The notes beneath the pieces were generated by a model. It worked only from the letters and a program-made list of their open reading frames with translations. It had not been told where the DNA came from and did not search any database. A program made the position numbers and the translations under genes. A DNA stretch of 64,000 bases from Cristatella mucedo (Eukaryota > Bryozoa > Phylactolaemata > Cristatellidae): contig WPIO01000048.1 of NCBI GenBank assembly GCA_009760855.2, positions 2,267,001-2,331,000 on the forward strand. The letters are read 5' to 3'. Below are positions 56,440-64,000 of the stretch, in pieces (within the stretch, counting starts at the first letter, position 1; each line of letters starts with the position of its first letter).

Positions 56440-58590
56440 CGTCGATACGTGGAGATTCCTTTCAATGTACAAAAAACTCCTTAACATGCTGCGAGTTAAA
56501 CGCAGGCTAAAACGTCGTTTCAAGAAATCGGGGTCTGAGGCAGATCTAGTCAATTTTAAAGACTTCCTTCGAGTTTACACCCAAAAGCTTAAAAAAACCA
56601 GGGCTTCTTTTTTCATTAGAAAGCTGAATTCCTGCCAGTCGGACACTTAACAGATTTATTAGACAGTAAACCATTTACTGGCCAATGCTGTCAGGTCTGA
56701 CTCCCCAGATATTAAGGGCTCATCCGAAAATTTTTCAGCCTTCTTTACTGAAAAAATTGTGCACATACGCGCCTCCATTAAGCCCCTTCCGACCAAAGCA
56801 ATCGCCGTTCCTCAACCTGTGACCTTCCTTAAAAGATTCTCCGAGGTTTCTGCATGCGATGTGGCTGCCTTAATAAGGTCTAGCAAAAAGAGCTCGTCTC
56901 CTGAAGACCCTATACCTTCATCTCTGTGGTCTTCACTAGCAGACCAACTTATCCCTGCCATGAGCAAGATTTTTAATGCTTCTTTGGGAAGAGGGGTCAT
57001 TCCCAAGTCCTTCAAATCGGCAATCGTTAGACCTATTCTTAAAAAACCTGGATTAGACACAGAGGTCCTAGCAAACTATCACCCAGTTTCCCTTCTTCCG
57101 TTCTTATCAAAGATTCTTGAAAAAATTGTTACTAAGCAGCTGGTTTAACATATTGAAAATAATGGAATGTCAGAAACATTTCAATCAGGGTTCAAGAGGC
57201 AGCACTCTACTGAAACTGCTCTCCTCCGTGTTAACAATGACATTCTACGTGGCAACGACGACGGGTATGCCACTGCCCTAGCTCTGCTAGATCTGTCTGC
57301 TGCCTTCGACACCATTGATCACGAAGTTCTGCTTGAACGATTGAGAACAACGATCGGTCTGGCAGACGAAGCACTGGCGTGGTTTAAATCATACTTGTCT
57401 GATCGTGTTCAATCCGTGTCGTGTGGGGGTCAGGTCTCAGACATGAGAAGGGTCACCTGTGGAGTCCCTCAAGGGTCTGTACTTGGTCCCTTGCTGTTCC
57501 CCATTTATACGCAACCTCTGGGAAAAGTGATTAAGGCCCATGGAATAGGATATCACTTCTATGCTGACGATACTCAGTTGTATTTCTCATTTAAACCGCC
57601 GGAATCTGCTGCGGCAACTGAGAAACTGAATGCTTGCCTTGCCGATATTCGATCCTTGATGTCGGAAAACTTCCTGAAAATAAATGATGATAAAACCGAG
57701 CTGCTGCTCATAGGACACCCTAAGCGTGTGGCTATATTAAAAGGCTTTGCTGTTCTAATAGGTGATGCTATTGTGCGACCGTCACCACGTGCTCGAAATT
57801 AATGTGTCGCGTTCGACAGCTGCCTCAATTTCAAAAGCTTCATTCAGAAGACTGCCTCTAAAGCTAGCCATCACATCCGATCCCTATCCAAGATTAGGAG
57901 CTGTCTCCCACAGTGGCTTGTAAAAACTTTAACTAGCTCTTTGGTTCTGTCTCGGCTTGATTATTGTAATTCCCTTTTGGCTAGGCTGCCAAAGAAAGCC
58001 ATTATGCCACTACAGAGGAAATGAATATGGCTAGAAGGCTAGTCTTCAAGTCCCAGCGGTTTGAGCACGTGTCTCCTTTGCTGAAAGAGCTAGGCTGGTT
58101 GCCGGTTGAGCAAAGAATACAGAGCAAAGTTCTTACGCCGATCCACAAGGCCCACCACGGCTTGGCTCCTTCATACCTAGCTGAACTGCTGCATCAGTTT
58201 CAGCCTGTTCGCGCCCTCAGGTCATGTGTGGACAATTAATTAGCTCTCCTATTCCTCCGCTTAAAGACAGTTGGCGACAGAAGCTTTAGCTCTGCAGGTC
58301 CTAGACTGTGGAACTCGCTTCCACAATTCTTACGCAACGACAACTACTCTCCCACTGCCGACTATGGCACATCGTTTTCAGCGGTCCTGAGCTGCTACTT
58401 CTATGCTACTCATTACCTCAACTGCTCTCCTGACTCTGCTATGCTTCCGTGAGACGAAGTCTGTTGGCTACCGAATGCGTACCGAAAGCCGCTTAGGCTG
58501 TGAGTGCGCTACACAAAACTCTGCTGCGTAACACCCACATGGTCTTTATGACTTTGTGGAGTTACAGACGGAGAGACGTTACATTACATT
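56440..58590 (+). mobile_element. LINE-1: CR1/L2-type retrotransposon copy with near-complete RT
   Basis: The longest LINE in the window. One frame from 56465 to 57802 covers the pre-RT segment (LRVKRRLKRRFKK, FFTEKI), the RT start (RPILKKPGLDTEVLANYHPV), RQHSTETALLRVNND, LDLSAAFDTIDHEVLL, GVPQGSVLGPLLF and YADDTQLY with its catalytic aspartates. Stops interrupt it at 56648, about 56661 and 57146, and a premature stop and frameshift follow at 57802. The C-terminal part continues in another frame (FEHVSPLLKELGWLPVEQRI, SYLAELLHQF, then FSSAGPRLWNSLP in nucleotide alignment). It ends near 58590 with a TTACATTACATTAC tail. The endonuclease domain is absent, so it is 5'-truncated. It cannot encode an active protein as written. 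Confidence 0.85.
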
Positions 58591-58599
58591 ACGTGTTTC

Positions 58600-59110
58600 A
58601 TCGAGCGTCGCATTTGTAGTTCTCGGGCGATTGCCACGAGCCTTGTGCTTGACTAGCTACTTCCTGCCATGAAAAGAGTGCGACTTGTGTGGAAAAAAGT
58701 GGCGTAAGTTTGGATGACACTATCAGCCGGTCGACCGTTGTCGGTGCTACACTGGCGAGCTAAGTTGAAAAATGGCGACAGCTCATTCGACCTCCTGAAA
58801 GGCAATGCACTTTGGCATAGCAGAAAGTTGAGCAATGCAAAACAATCTGAGAAATGTGCTCACAGTTCCTGGTTTAACGGATAATGTAGAGTAGAATACT
58901 CTCAATCTTGAAGAAGGAATTCCGAAAGAGCGTTCGACCGACTGCCGAGCACGACTGACCCGGAAGTTGAACGCTTCGTCCTGCGGCGAGAGCGCTCATT
59001 AGCGATGCGGTTAAATAGGTGTGCGCATTTCGAGGTACGGCGTCGTCAGCAGCGATCGCGCAAGAGGCTCTGGTTCGTGTTACGAGGTTGATGACGCGGT
59101 CGTGGCAACT
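58600..59110. other. Unassigned region
   Basis: No gene or repeat recognised. GC content rises toward the right. Confidence 0.45.
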
Positions 59111-59116
59111 GCAGGA

Positions 59117-59390
59117 TGTGTATCTCCGTCTGTAACTCCACAAAGTCATAAAGACCATGTGGGTGTTACGCAGGTGAGTTTTGTATAGTGCACTCACAGC
59201 CTAAGCGGCTTTTGGTGCGCATTCGGTAGCCAACAGACTTTGTCTCACGCAATAAAGAGAAAGTGGGAAGCATAGCAGAGTCAGGAGACCAGTTGAGGTA
59301 GTGAGTAGCATGGAAGTAGCAGCTCAAGACCGTTGAAAAGGATGAGCCATAGTCGGCACTAGGAGAGTAGTTGTCGTTGCGTAGGTACGC
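59117..59390 (-). mobile_element. LINE-1 3' end fragment
   Basis: ATCTCCGTCTGTAACTCCACAAAGTCATAAAGACCATGTGGGTGTTACGC and onward to the ORF end in antisense (CATAGTCGGCACTAGGAGAGTAGTTGTCGTTGCG). It closely resembles 58340-58570. Confidence 0.85.
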
Positions 59391-59657
59391 AACGACACCC
59401 TAAGCGTCGAACGCTCTCATAGTAGCCGTACGCTCTGATTTTAGGACTTCGTAAAGGCCAACTACACTTAAACTCCTGCTGCACATAACCTCCACTTTTT
59501 ACCTGTCATGATCAACAACTCTCATTCTTATTTAAACACGTACACAAGCGTCACTTTTCCACAAGACCCACTTCGTTTTCATTTCTCCGAGGAGCACTTT
59601 TTGAGGCGGCGGCTGCGGCGGTTTTTATCTCTCTTAAATAGACGCGCGTAGCGTCAA

Positions 59658-59689
59658 CCGAGATACGCGGCCGCGGCCGCGTATCTCGG
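59658..59689. repeat. 32-bp perfect palindrome
   Basis: Each 16-base half CCGAGATACGCGGCCG is the exact reverse complement of the other, with no spacer. It contains GCGGCCGCGGCCGC at its centre and sits in a CpG-rich stretch about 1.2 kb from the IL-17-like gene. Confidence 0.95.
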
Positions 59690-59935
59690 CGCTCTCGGTC
59701 TCTGAGCCTCGGCGCGCCACCTCGCCCTCTGTCTGCGACGCTCATTCGGCGCAGCGCGCGCTCGGCCTGAAGCGAGCACGCTCGAGAGAGCACTGCCCGT
59801 CCGCCGTTATCGTCGCATGAGTCCTCGGGCGCGCCCTACGCAGCCAACGCGGCTATGCGGCAAGCGAATTACGACAGCGGTCGCTGCTCGACGAGTCACG
59901 AGCTGAGATGCGCCGTCGGCATCTTTAAGCTGTAT

Positions 59936-59939
59936 ATAC

Positions 59940-59971
<32 letters not shown>

Positions 59972-59985
59972 CAATATATATTTAG
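59936..59985 (+). repeat. (TA)n microsatellite
   Basis: ATATACATATGTATA followed by about 28 bp of TA and CAATATATATTTAG. Confidence 0.93.
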
Positions 59986-60374
59986 TAGCATCTTTAAAGA
60001 TTGAGCCATTGCCACAGAGAGCTAAAAATGCGCTCACTGACGCGTCGCCTTCGCCAAAAAAACTGCCTTGGCCTGAATACAAGTAAGCGAAACAAGAGCA
60101 GACGGAATGCCGTTTCTGTTACCGATTGAGATGAATGACAGAGTCCAGGCGCGGCTGGCGACAGGGTACAGACGGGTAATAGCCGGCGGGTAGCAAAAGG
60201 TTCATTTTCAAATCAAGCAACCGTTAGGCACAAGGACTAATCGTGCGACGGCTCGACTTACGAGCTGCGTCGTCGCTGGTTAGGAATGATAGCGAGCGAG
60301 AGAGCGCCGGAAGAAGGCGCAAAGACCGCGAGCGCGCTCGCTCGGGAGCGGAAGAGAATCCTGGGTAGTAGGAC

Positions 60375-60553
60375 TCGAGCCGTAATGGCACGCACTGGGT
60401 AAGGCGGTTGCTTTCACGACCTCGGTCCCGAGGTCGTGGGTTCGATTCCTGTGGTGGGCGATCCTTTATCGCCACTGCAAGCAATGGGTGGTGATAGCCG
60501 CCAAGGCACTGCTGTCGCTATACAAATAGAGGCTACTTAAGCAGCCAGGACTG
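60375..60553 (+). mobile_element. SINE-2 copy
   Basis: GAGCCGTAATGGCACGCACTGGGTAAGG, GACCTCGGTCCCGAGGTC, B box GGGTTCGATTCC, GTGGTGATAGCCGCCAAGGC, GAGGCTACTTAAGCAGC. A 4-bp insertion (CAATG..) marks this copy. It lies about 350 bases beyond the IL-17-like stop codon. Confidence 0.85.
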
Positions 60554-60897
60554 CGCGCATGCGGCGGCGAAAGGCAGCCGATTGAGCGAGACGAGAGCGA
60601 GCGCTCGGAGTGCTCGGAGAGCTCGGAGAGCGCTCGCATCGCAGGCAGCCGAAGCATCCGTCGGTTTCACGCCCCGACGTGACGCGCGGATGAGCTAGTT
60701 GACGCGCGGAGATGGATTACAGAGTGTCCTCCCGCGACGGCGTTCGACGCGTCGGTCTGCGAGAAGAACGCGTCTCTCTCTCTCTCTGTCTCTCTTTCGA
60801 CGTTGGCTACCTTGGCGTCTGTGTCGTGCTTCGCCTCTGGCTGCTGCCGCTGCTTCTGCTGCGCTCGTTCAGTTGCACGCGTGCGTGCGTGCGAACG

Positions 60898-61129
60898 CTA
60901 GCGCAGCTTTTTAGCGCACGTGCAGCTGGTCGGAGCGTGGACGACGGCGGGCTCGTACACCACGACGCCGGCGGCGTCGCAGCGGCCGCTCTCGCGCAGC
61001 ACCTTCACCTCGGAGTAGACGTGCACGCAATACGTCACGAATGTGCACGGGTAATCCACACTGTGCATGCAGCCAGCCACGACGATGACCTGCGGGTAGC
61101 GCTTCTCGTCCTTGTGCTCTCGCGGACAC
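60898..61129 (-). CDS. IL-17-like cytokine, coding exon 2 (cystine-knot domain)
   Basis: Codes for residues 108-184. The acceptor is TTCCTTTCGCCAG|G and the stop is at 60898. Entry is phase 2: TG|G forms the Trp that ends the exon-1 motif. From that Trp to RYP is nine residues, the same spacing as in IL-17 proteins (PW...RYP). The rest follows the family: RYPQVIVVAGC, two further cysteines (YPC, TYC), VYSEVKVLRES, a cysteine in GRCDAAG, YEP, and TSCTCAKKLR at the end (family: VGCTCV). IL-17 proteins are secreted dimers that signal through IL-17 receptors in epithelial and immune responses, also in molluscs and other invertebrates. No polyadenylation signal was seen within 700 bases downstream. 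Confidence 0.85.
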
Positions 61130-61418
61130 CTGGCGAAAGGAATGCACGCGCGCGGCCTTGATTTCAATTCGAGGCGAACGACCTGCGCGCGGCGGGCCTG
61201 CCGCGCGGCGACAGTGGGGGCGCAGCAGTGGCTGACAGTAGAGCTGAGGAGCAGTAGTAGTAGCAGCAGCAGCAACGGCGGCAGCAGCAGCAGCAGCAGC
61301 GGCAGCAGCAGCAGACCGCCACGGCCACGACAGCAGCCTTGGAGTATTGCAGGCGGCGGCGGCGGCGGCGGCGGCGGACGAGAAGAGCTGGCCGGCGGAG
61401 CGAGAGCTCGGGGCTTAC
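61130..61418. repeat. IL-17-like gene intron, trinucleotide-rich
   Basis: The 289-base intron contains AGC/AGT runs (61248-61315) and a GGC run (about 61351-61376). A read-through frame of 298 codons crosses it as poly-Pro/poly-Leu. The splice-based model explains the conserved motifs better. Confidence 0.75.
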
Positions 61419-61741
61419 CACCGGCATGTGATCTCGCCGATCCTGCGAGCGCTTTTCGGCTGCGCTTCAGCGGCGTTGCACGTGGTGTTGCTGGCACCGG
61501 GCAAGATGTCGGGTCCGTTCCAGGTCGTCCCCGGAGACTGCTCGAATTGCCGTAGGCGCTCCGCCTGGTCGGGCAGCGAAAGTCGTCGACAATTGGTCGT
61601 CGTCGACGACATGAGCGGCGTGCAGTCGGCCTGCGGCAACAGCACCATGACGCAGCCGGCGGCGGCGACGACGACGACGAGACGGCACACGAGAGCGGCA
61701 CGTAGCCCCGATGAGGCGGCGCAAGCCGCTGGCGACGACAT
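61419..61741 (-). CDS. IL-17-like cytokine, coding exon 1 (signal peptide, N-terminal part)
   Basis: ATG at 61741 in good context (GCAGCCATG), with an in-frame TAA 24 bases upstream. The exon encodes 107 residues plus two bases; the donor is CGGTG|GTAAGC. The protein opens with a signal peptide (ALVCRLVVVVAAAGCVMVLL, cleavage likely near QADC-TP). Next is a low-homology N-terminal segment with LPDQAERLRQFEQSPGTTW and an NTTC glycosylation sequon. It ends with RRIGEITCRW, the counterpart of the family's RSxCPW just before the intron; Arg replaces the usual Pro. The total product is 184 residues, normal for the family. The CTG/CAG-rich leader upstream may be 5' UTR. Confidence 0.8.
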
Positions 61742-61799
61742 GGCTGCGGTACTTTCGAGCTGTTACTGCTGCTGCTGTGGCTGCTGCTGACCACGACGG

Positions 61800-63920
61800 C
61801 AGGGAGCGATTCCGGCTTTCACTGCTGCTGCTGCTGCCGCTGCTGAGGTTCCGGCCGCCTCTGCCGCCGAGATCCGAGTTTTATGCCGCCCCGAAAACCA
61901 ACGACGGGATAAACCAACGGATTTCGCAGCCGCCCGGAGCCGGCTCTCGATGAGCGCACTGCTTGCGAAAGAGGCTTTCCTTCCTTCTTCCTCGGAACAA
62001 TTCGGCTGCTGCTCGAAGAGTTCCCCTCGCGAACCGGAAAATGCAACCGTACCGTAGGCGGACGCCGCAGCGCATGCGCGCGCGCCCGATCGCCTTTCAA
62101 GTCGGCCGAAGCGAGGTGACGGCCGCGTCGCCGCATCGCGCTGCCATTTGATCCGCTCGCATTCCTCGTCAAATCACTCAGCCATTGCGGCGCCTTCGCG
62201 GCCAAGCTGTCATTCTCAAATCGCTTTGAATACTGCCCTTTGACCGAGCAGAGTACGGCGGGGCTTTCGACAGCTGAAAGAAACCGCGGTCAACATCTAG
62301 CCGCTCAGCGGTCACCCGCTGTGCCTTCTACGTAGACCCGGCACCGGCGGCTGCCACCGCGTACGAGTCAGCTGCGATATCTCTATGAGCGTCGCCTGCG
62401 ACGCGCGTTCCCCGCCGTCCTTCCGCAAAAAACGGGCTGTGGCGGCTTCCGCTTCAGGTGTAACGTGCTACAGCATGCCCGCCCAGAGTGTATACCCAGG
62501 GTTAGAACGGCCTAGGCCACTTTATACCCCATGTGTAAAATATGCTAGGCCAAACTAAACTCCTCCGGGTTAAAATGTACACCACCGAAAAGGAAGATGC
62601 AGAGTACGACTTTTTTGGTAACTATAACTCATTTAATCATTGCTGATTTCTCAGTAGCAATTATCCAAACAGAGAAAATTCGCAGCAAATTTGCACTGAC
62701 ATCCGACGAAGAACTTGCGGCGACATCTAAAATACGTTTAAATGAAAGGAACATTTTCAATTTTATCAATTAAAGCAGTTTTCAGAAGCAGGCAAAGCTA
62801 GGGTCGCAGTCTGTCAATTTTATCAATTAAAGGAGTTTTCAGAAGCAGGCGAAGCTAGGGTCGCAGTCTGCTTCGCAGTGAAGCTGAAGACAAATCTGAA
62901 AACAACTTGCGGCGGCTTTTGTGGATTTAAAGCCTAACGCTGGAAAAACTCGCAGGCAGTCACGTTTACAGCCGGAAAGTGAATCATCGGCTCATAAGAT
63001 TTCCTATTGAGCCGAGGTCTGCCCAGAACTACGCAGCATGCACACGCTCCTCGCCGTCTGTAGAGGCGCCGAGTCCCAATTGGCGCATTGCCACGCTTGG
63101 GAGTTTTCTAAAGCGCACACACAGAGCCCGAGCGCTTTCGTTGCGCAAGCGTCAGCCAAGTTTTAGACTTGAGCAACAGTTTTGTAGACAAGACGGCGAG
63201 GCAGGTGAGCGGTCGTAGCGATGAGCGCCTCAAGATAATAACGGGGGATGGGAGCTGAGGATGAGCTGAGGATGAGCTGAGGATGAGCTGAGGATGAGCT
63301 GAGGATGAGCTGAGGATGAGCTGAGGATGGGGAGCCGTGCCAGGCAGGTCGTGCGGCTCCCGTGCGGACTTGCGAGCCGTCGCATAGAGATTGATGCGAG
63401 ATTCGCGTGCGTGCATACGTATCGCCACTCAAAGCTGTTGATGCGATGCGTACAATTTGGCCAAATAGAGGGTGAACTCTCGTACGTGTCTCCCCCCCCC
63501 CGGAATGGCGCCACTGAACTGCCAAGCGGCACAATGACGCGCTCGCAACTCCGGCCTCCGGCCTTCGCCTAGAGCTCCAGCTTCAGCGTGCAGCAAAGAA
63601 TGGAGCGCCCCGCCTTCTATTGCCACACGTCAGCGCTTTTACGCCGCCTGGCCGTAGATTATCACATGAGCGGGTCCCAGGCATTATAATGCAGGGGCCG
63701 TGAACAATATTTCGGCAGTCGTAAGCCGGCTGGTCCGGCGCACTGCCACTTTCTAGTGCGCTCGCGGCGAGCCCACTAAAAAGCGAAGACTAACGGACTC
63801 GCATTCGCGCGACTTAGCGAGAGCTAGTGGTCAAAAAGCCAACTACGGCGCATTAAGCGATCGCTTGCTTGGGTGAAGAGCAACTTCTCACTAGCTTGGC
63901 TCGCGGTGGCCCTGTAGGCG
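61800..63920. other. CpG-rich region between two divergent gene starts
   Basis: GC- and CpG-rich from about 61.8 to 62.5 kb and again from 63.0 kb, suggesting a promoter region shared or divided between the minus-strand IL-17-like gene and a plus-strand gene beyond the window. A 57-bp near-perfect tandem duplication (TCAATTTTATCAATTAAAG start) occupies 62757-62870. No coding sequence was recognised. Confidence 0.5.
63254..63330 (+). repeat. 11-bp minisatellite, seven units
   Basis: GCTGAGGATGA begins at 63254, 63265, 63276, 63287, 63298, 63309 and 63320. All copies are identical, so the array is young. Minus-strand frames over it read repeated HPQLILSSSSA and are artefacts. Confidence 0.95.
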
Positions 63921-63926
63921 GCGGCG

Positions 63927-63965
63927 ATGGCGACGGCTGCGGCGGCGGTCAGCGGCGGTCAGCGG
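63927..63965 (+). CDS. Possible first coding exon of a gene running off the right edge
   Basis: ATG at 63927 in strong context (GGCGGCGATGG) within a CpG island opens MATAAAAVSGGQR and meets a good donor CGG|GTGAGTAC at 63966, phase 0. Ala/Gly-rich short first exons of this kind are common in animal genes. The gene itself cannot be identified. Confidence 0.35.
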
Positions 63966-64000
63966 GTGAGTACGCACGACATACAAGCCTAGCTGCCGAG

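Noticed and set aside
60898-61794. 298-codon open frame across the IL-17-like locus
   Set aside because: Its N-terminal two thirds is poly-Pro/poly-Leu from trinucleotide repeats and has no ATG start. The spliced two-exon model accounts for the signal peptide and the conserved Trp-RYP spacing.
63108-63534. Repeated HPQLILSS protein
   Set aside because: It arises from an 11-bp minisatellite read in three successive frames.

Overview
This is a piece of an animal (invertebrate metazoan) nuclear genome. Nothing in it looks bacterial, viral or organellar. The evidence is long introns with GT/AG boundaries that keep reading phase, CR1/L2-type LINE fragments, tRNA-derived SINEs, short DNA-transposon remnants, very long GA/CA/CAG/AT microsatellites and a CpG-rich right end. 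An OATP-type transporter and an IL-17-type cytokine together would fit a lophotrochozoan, cephalochordate/echinoderm-like or cnidarian-like animal better than an insect. I cannot name the species.

Left half (2.3-31 kb): one large minus-strand gene of the SLCO/OATP organic anion transporter family. Six coding exons can be joined, at 30577-29848, 21228-21142, 20887-20321, 11480-11316, 4477-4285 and 2380-2269. Every junction is phase-compatible and the exons give 618 continuous codons. They cover TM1-TM8, the OATP signature in front of TM6 and the Kazal-like extracellular motif. The C-terminal part (TM9-12) must lie beyond the left edge. The introns hold nearly all the repeats of this half: LINE and SINE copies, a Harbinger-like MITE, a pogo-like MITE, a decayed transposon-type gene, a perfect (CAG)52 tract and several hundred-base GA/CA tracts. 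A hAT transposase remnant lies at the extreme left.

Middle (31-55 kb): no convincing host gene. It carries a 1.87-kb Harbinger-like element, a ~580-bp polypyrimidine tract, SINE and LINE copies and three blocks of diverged tandem repeats (44.2-45.3, 48.7-49.6 and 49.7-50.65 kb). The first two blocks share a ~172-bp period.

Right end (55-64 kb): a possible 3' part of an unknown minus-strand gene (55.8-56.3 kb), a reverse-transcriptase LINE copy with in-frame stops (56.4-58.6 kb), and a GC-rich region. That region contains a two-exon minus-strand gene for a secreted IL-17-like cytokine (61741-60898, 184 aa) and a possible first exon of another gene on the plus strand at 63927.

Four repeat families recur. 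LINE-1 is CR1/L2-like with a short TTACA tail. LINE-2 is L2-like with an ATT tail. SINE-1 is tRNA-like and shares its 3' tail with LINE-2. SINE-2 is tRNA-like with a good B box and eight copies. These names are local labels, not database names.
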